Positions 5,461-7,332 of a DNA stretch of 7,332 bases are shown here, one piece after another. A program made the translations under genes and the position numbers. Positions within the stretch are counted from its first letter, which is position 1; each line of letters starts with the position of its first letter. Under the pieces are notes generated by a model. The model was not told the DNA's origin, did not search any database, and was given only the letters and a program-made list of their open reading frames with translations. Source of the stretch: Candidatus Gastranaerophilales bacterium. GTDB lineage: Bacteria > Cyanobacteriota > Vampirovibrionia > Gastranaerophilales > Gastranaerophilaceae. Location: contig CALVEE010000164.1 in the NCBI GenBank assembly GCA_944326495.1, forward strand, positions 1 to 7,332. Direction: 5' to 3'.

Positions 5461-7134
5461 ATGATAAACAAAATTGGTGTAGACAGTACTAGCAACGTAA
5501 ATAGCGCATTTGTCCGAAGCAAAGAAAATGAAGGAAAGCAAAATCCGAATTTCAAAGGGCTTGGCTCAATTGCACTGCAAGGGATTCAGATTTGCGAAAG
5601 AATGCCTATGGTTAATGTTACGGTAATTGATATGCTATCAGCAATATTACCGCGTACAATTGTGGAGTCAACAACCAACTGGTTTGCAGGTTTTGAGGCA
5701 TTTAGAAGAGAATCCTCCGGACTTGTTGTAAACTGCCTAATCCCGTCTCTTGTTACCTTAGGAATTGCAAAATGTATAAATCCGGCTTTTATGCCTAAAG
5801 GTGTCAGCATGTCCCGCTGCTGGGCTGACAGTTCTCTTGTAGATAAGGCTGCTGAATATTATACAAAAGCTTCTTCTAAAGACAAGGTTATGGAATCGCT
5901 TAAGAACATTCTCGGAAATATTGAAGGATATAGCGGAAAAGAACGTGTTGTTTTCAAAGATGTATTAGGAAAAGATTTAGATACTTATGCCCAAAAACTT
6001 GCTGAGATTTCACGTGCCAAAGAGGATAAAAGGACATTTGGCGATAGAGCAGGTAAATGGTTTAGAACCACATTTGGCAAAGAGAAAAAGGAAGTCAATC
6101 CGATTAGTGAGATTGCAAAATCAATTATTGACAAAACCCGTGTCGCAGAAAATATAAAGGTTGTAGATGGAGGAAAAAGCGTAAATGCTTCTTCTGTTGA
6201 AGCTTTGTTAAAAGATTCTGTTAAATTTTTCAGAGAGTTTCAGAAGCCGGAAAATAACCTGAGTATTGAAAATTTTGCAAAACAAAGCAAAAAACTTGTT
6301 AAGACAAAGAGCTTATTAGGGCTCGGCGTAATCCTTCCGCTTGCTATATCAATGCAGTATATTAACCGCTGGATTACGGGAAAAATCTCCGGTGTAAAAG
6401 GAGCACCTATTTATGAAGATTTCGGAAAAAATAAAAACCTTATTGAACAAAATCCGGAAGCTAAGGAAGGTTTAATAAAACAAAAACTCATATCAATATC
6501 TTCAATGATAGGTGTAGCGCTGCTTTCTATGATGAAAAAGCCTACAATGAATATGCTTGAATTCAAAGGAATGTTCCCGACAATGGATCAGGCAAGGATT
6601 ATTTCAACAGCAACATTTGCTTCCCGTATGGCTGCAGCTGATGATAAAAATGAGCTTGCGGAAGCAACTGTAAGAGATATTGCAACATTTTCAAGCCTCT
6701 ACTTCTTGGGTGATTATGCAGCAAAAGCAGCAGCAACTATTATTCAAAAGAAAACCGGAGTTGTACTTTTGAATGAGACAAAAGAACTTGATAAAAACGC
6801 AGGTTCGCTTAAAAAATTCTGGCATTGGGTTAAAGATACTAATATAAAATCATCAGAAGAAGTGCTCGGGCAAACAGAAAAAGAATTAAAACGTGCAAAG
6901 AATTTGCGTTCTGCTTGCCAGGTAACTAACCTTGGTGTATCATTAGCATTGTTAGGGATAATCATTCCGATATTTACACGCAGAAATACAAAGAAAAAGC
7001 ATGAACAGGCAATGAAGCTTGCTCAGGAAAATTCACAACAACAAGCCGAAATACAAAAACCGGCCCACACTCCGCTTAATGTCGAATACTCTTCATTAAC
7101 CCGGGGGTTCAGGGCAAAATCAGAAATAGCATAA
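5461..7134 (+). CDS. Uncharacterised multi-segment hydrophobic protein with N-terminal FKG motif
   Basis: This protein of 557 residues has no recognised function. It starts with a polar, Asn/Ser-rich stretch containing NPNFKG (28-33). A conserved-looking block follows: VIDMLSAILPRTIVE (55-69), WFAGFEAFRRESSG (74-87) and a hydrophobic segment (87-105). Further hydrophobic segments lie at about 285-300 (LLGLGVILPLAISMQY), 343-358 and 488-505, separated by charged helical regions. A basic RRNTKKKHEQ run and a Gln-rich tail follow the last one. There is no cleavable signal peptide, so membrane association is possible but unproven. Codons look native. I prefer ATG 5461 because AGAAAAG (5445-5451) is then 9 nt away; ATG 5455, two codons earlier, would leave only 3 nt. 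The next gene begins 9 nt after the stop, shares the FxG block and is probably a paralogue in the same operon. Confidence 0.85.
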   Translation: MINKIGVDSTSNVNSAFVRSKENEGKQNPNFKGLGSIALQGIQICERMPMVNVTVIDMLSAILPRTIVESTTNWFAGFEAFRRESSGLVVNCLIPSLVTLGIAKCINPAFMPKGVSMSRCWADSSLVDKAAEYYTKASSKDKVMESLKNILGNIEGYSGKERVVFKDVLGKDLDTYAQKLAEISRAKEDKRTFGDRAGKWFRTTFGKEKKEVNPISEIAKSIIDKTRVAENIKVVDGGKSVNASSVEALLKDSVKFFREFQKPENNLSIENFAKQSKKLVKTKSLLGLGVILPLAISMQYINRWITGKISGVKGAPIYEDFGKNKNLIEQNPEAKEGLIKQKLISISSMIGVALLSMMKKPTMNMLEFKGMFPTMDQARIISTATFASRMAAADDKNELAEATVRDIATFSSLYFLGDYAAKAAATIIQKKTGVVLLNETKELDKNAGSLKKFWHWVKDTNIKSSEEVLGQTEKELKRAKNLRSACQVTNLGVSLALLGIIIPIFTRRNTKKKHEQAMKLAQENSQQQAEIQKPAHTPLNVEYSSLTRGFRAKSEIA

Positions 7135-7143
7135 AGGTAGATT

Positions 7144-7332
7144 ATGAAAGTACAATCAACTCAACAACAATTTAATCCGCAATTTCAGGGCCCGATAGAC
7201 TCTTCAATGCGATTTCTTGCCACCAATCAAGCAATCGTAGCAAATGGTGTCGATTAAAATTTTATACTAGCCCCAAAAACCACAAATGATATGATAAAGC
7301 ACGAACACACTCCCAGTCTGGAACAACTGAAA
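7144..7332 (+). pseudogene. Paralogue of the upstream FKG protein, interrupted by an in-frame TAA (3' end outside window)
   Basis: An ATG at 7144, 6 nt after AAAGG (7133-7137), opens a frame that starts MKVQSTQQQFNPQFQGPIDS and reaches TAA at 7255-7257 after 37 codons. The same frame then stays open to the window edge (NFILAPKTTNDMIKHEH and onwards). The halves on both sides of the stop align with the upstream protein: NPQFQG with NPNFKG, and VD-stop-NFILAPKT with IDMLSAILPRT, with no gap around the stop and the stop opposite a Met. The simplest reading is one gene with a nonsense mutation or a base-call error. A truly short 37-residue protein or stop readthrough is less likely. The function is unknown, as for its neighbour, and it is probably transcribed with it. 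Confidence 0.6.

Overview
The window looks like chromosome from an AT-rich gut-type relative of Cyanobacteria, most likely Vampirovibrionia/Melainabacteria (order Gastranaerophilales). This is an inference. It rests on the gene order rpsD-rpoA-rplQ-truA-rplM-rpsI, on cyanobacteria-like wording in RpoA (for example SQYGKF followed by EPLERG) and L17 (DQRKALLR, IKTT.ARAKA), and on two adjacent proteins that begin with an NP[N/Q]F[K/Q]G motif, which I associate with that lineage. No database search was possible.

Region 1 (1-3389, + strand) is a compact, highly conserved translation/transcription operon: the 3' end of rpsD, then rpoA, rplQ, truA, rplM and rpsI. Gaps are short (19, 38, 4 and 47 nt, then a 1-nt overlap), so co-transcription is expected. 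It makes ribosomal proteins S4, L17, L13 and S9, the RNA polymerase alpha subunit and a tRNA pseudouridine synthase. It ends at a strong hairpin terminator (3404-3444) that has an A-tract before and a T-tract after the stem and can therefore also serve the convergent gene.

Region 2 (3474-4871, - strand) holds one gene of about 465 codons. Most of it is charged, helical and unrecognised; near the C terminus it has an HNH-nuclease-like signature (E-H...N...N) without the usual zinc cysteines. Close to its 5' end lies a perfect 45-nt, 15-codon palindromic element that is read in frame.

Region 3 (about 4872-5454) is intergenic. Its first part (about 4960-5150) is an unusually GC-rich island of hairpins with an imperfect direct repeat at its edges, and looks like a dispersed repeat or a structured RNA. 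The rest is very AT-rich and ends in an extended -10 promoter.

Region 4 (5461-7332, + strand) carries a protein of about 557 residues of unknown function with several hydrophobic segments. Nine nt after it begins a second gene that appears to be a paralogue. The second gene has an in-frame TAA after 37 codons, yet the same frame stays open and still resembles the first protein up to the window edge. These lineage-specific genes, the in-frame palindrome and the GC-rich island are the parts worth a second look; the ribosomal operon is ordinary.
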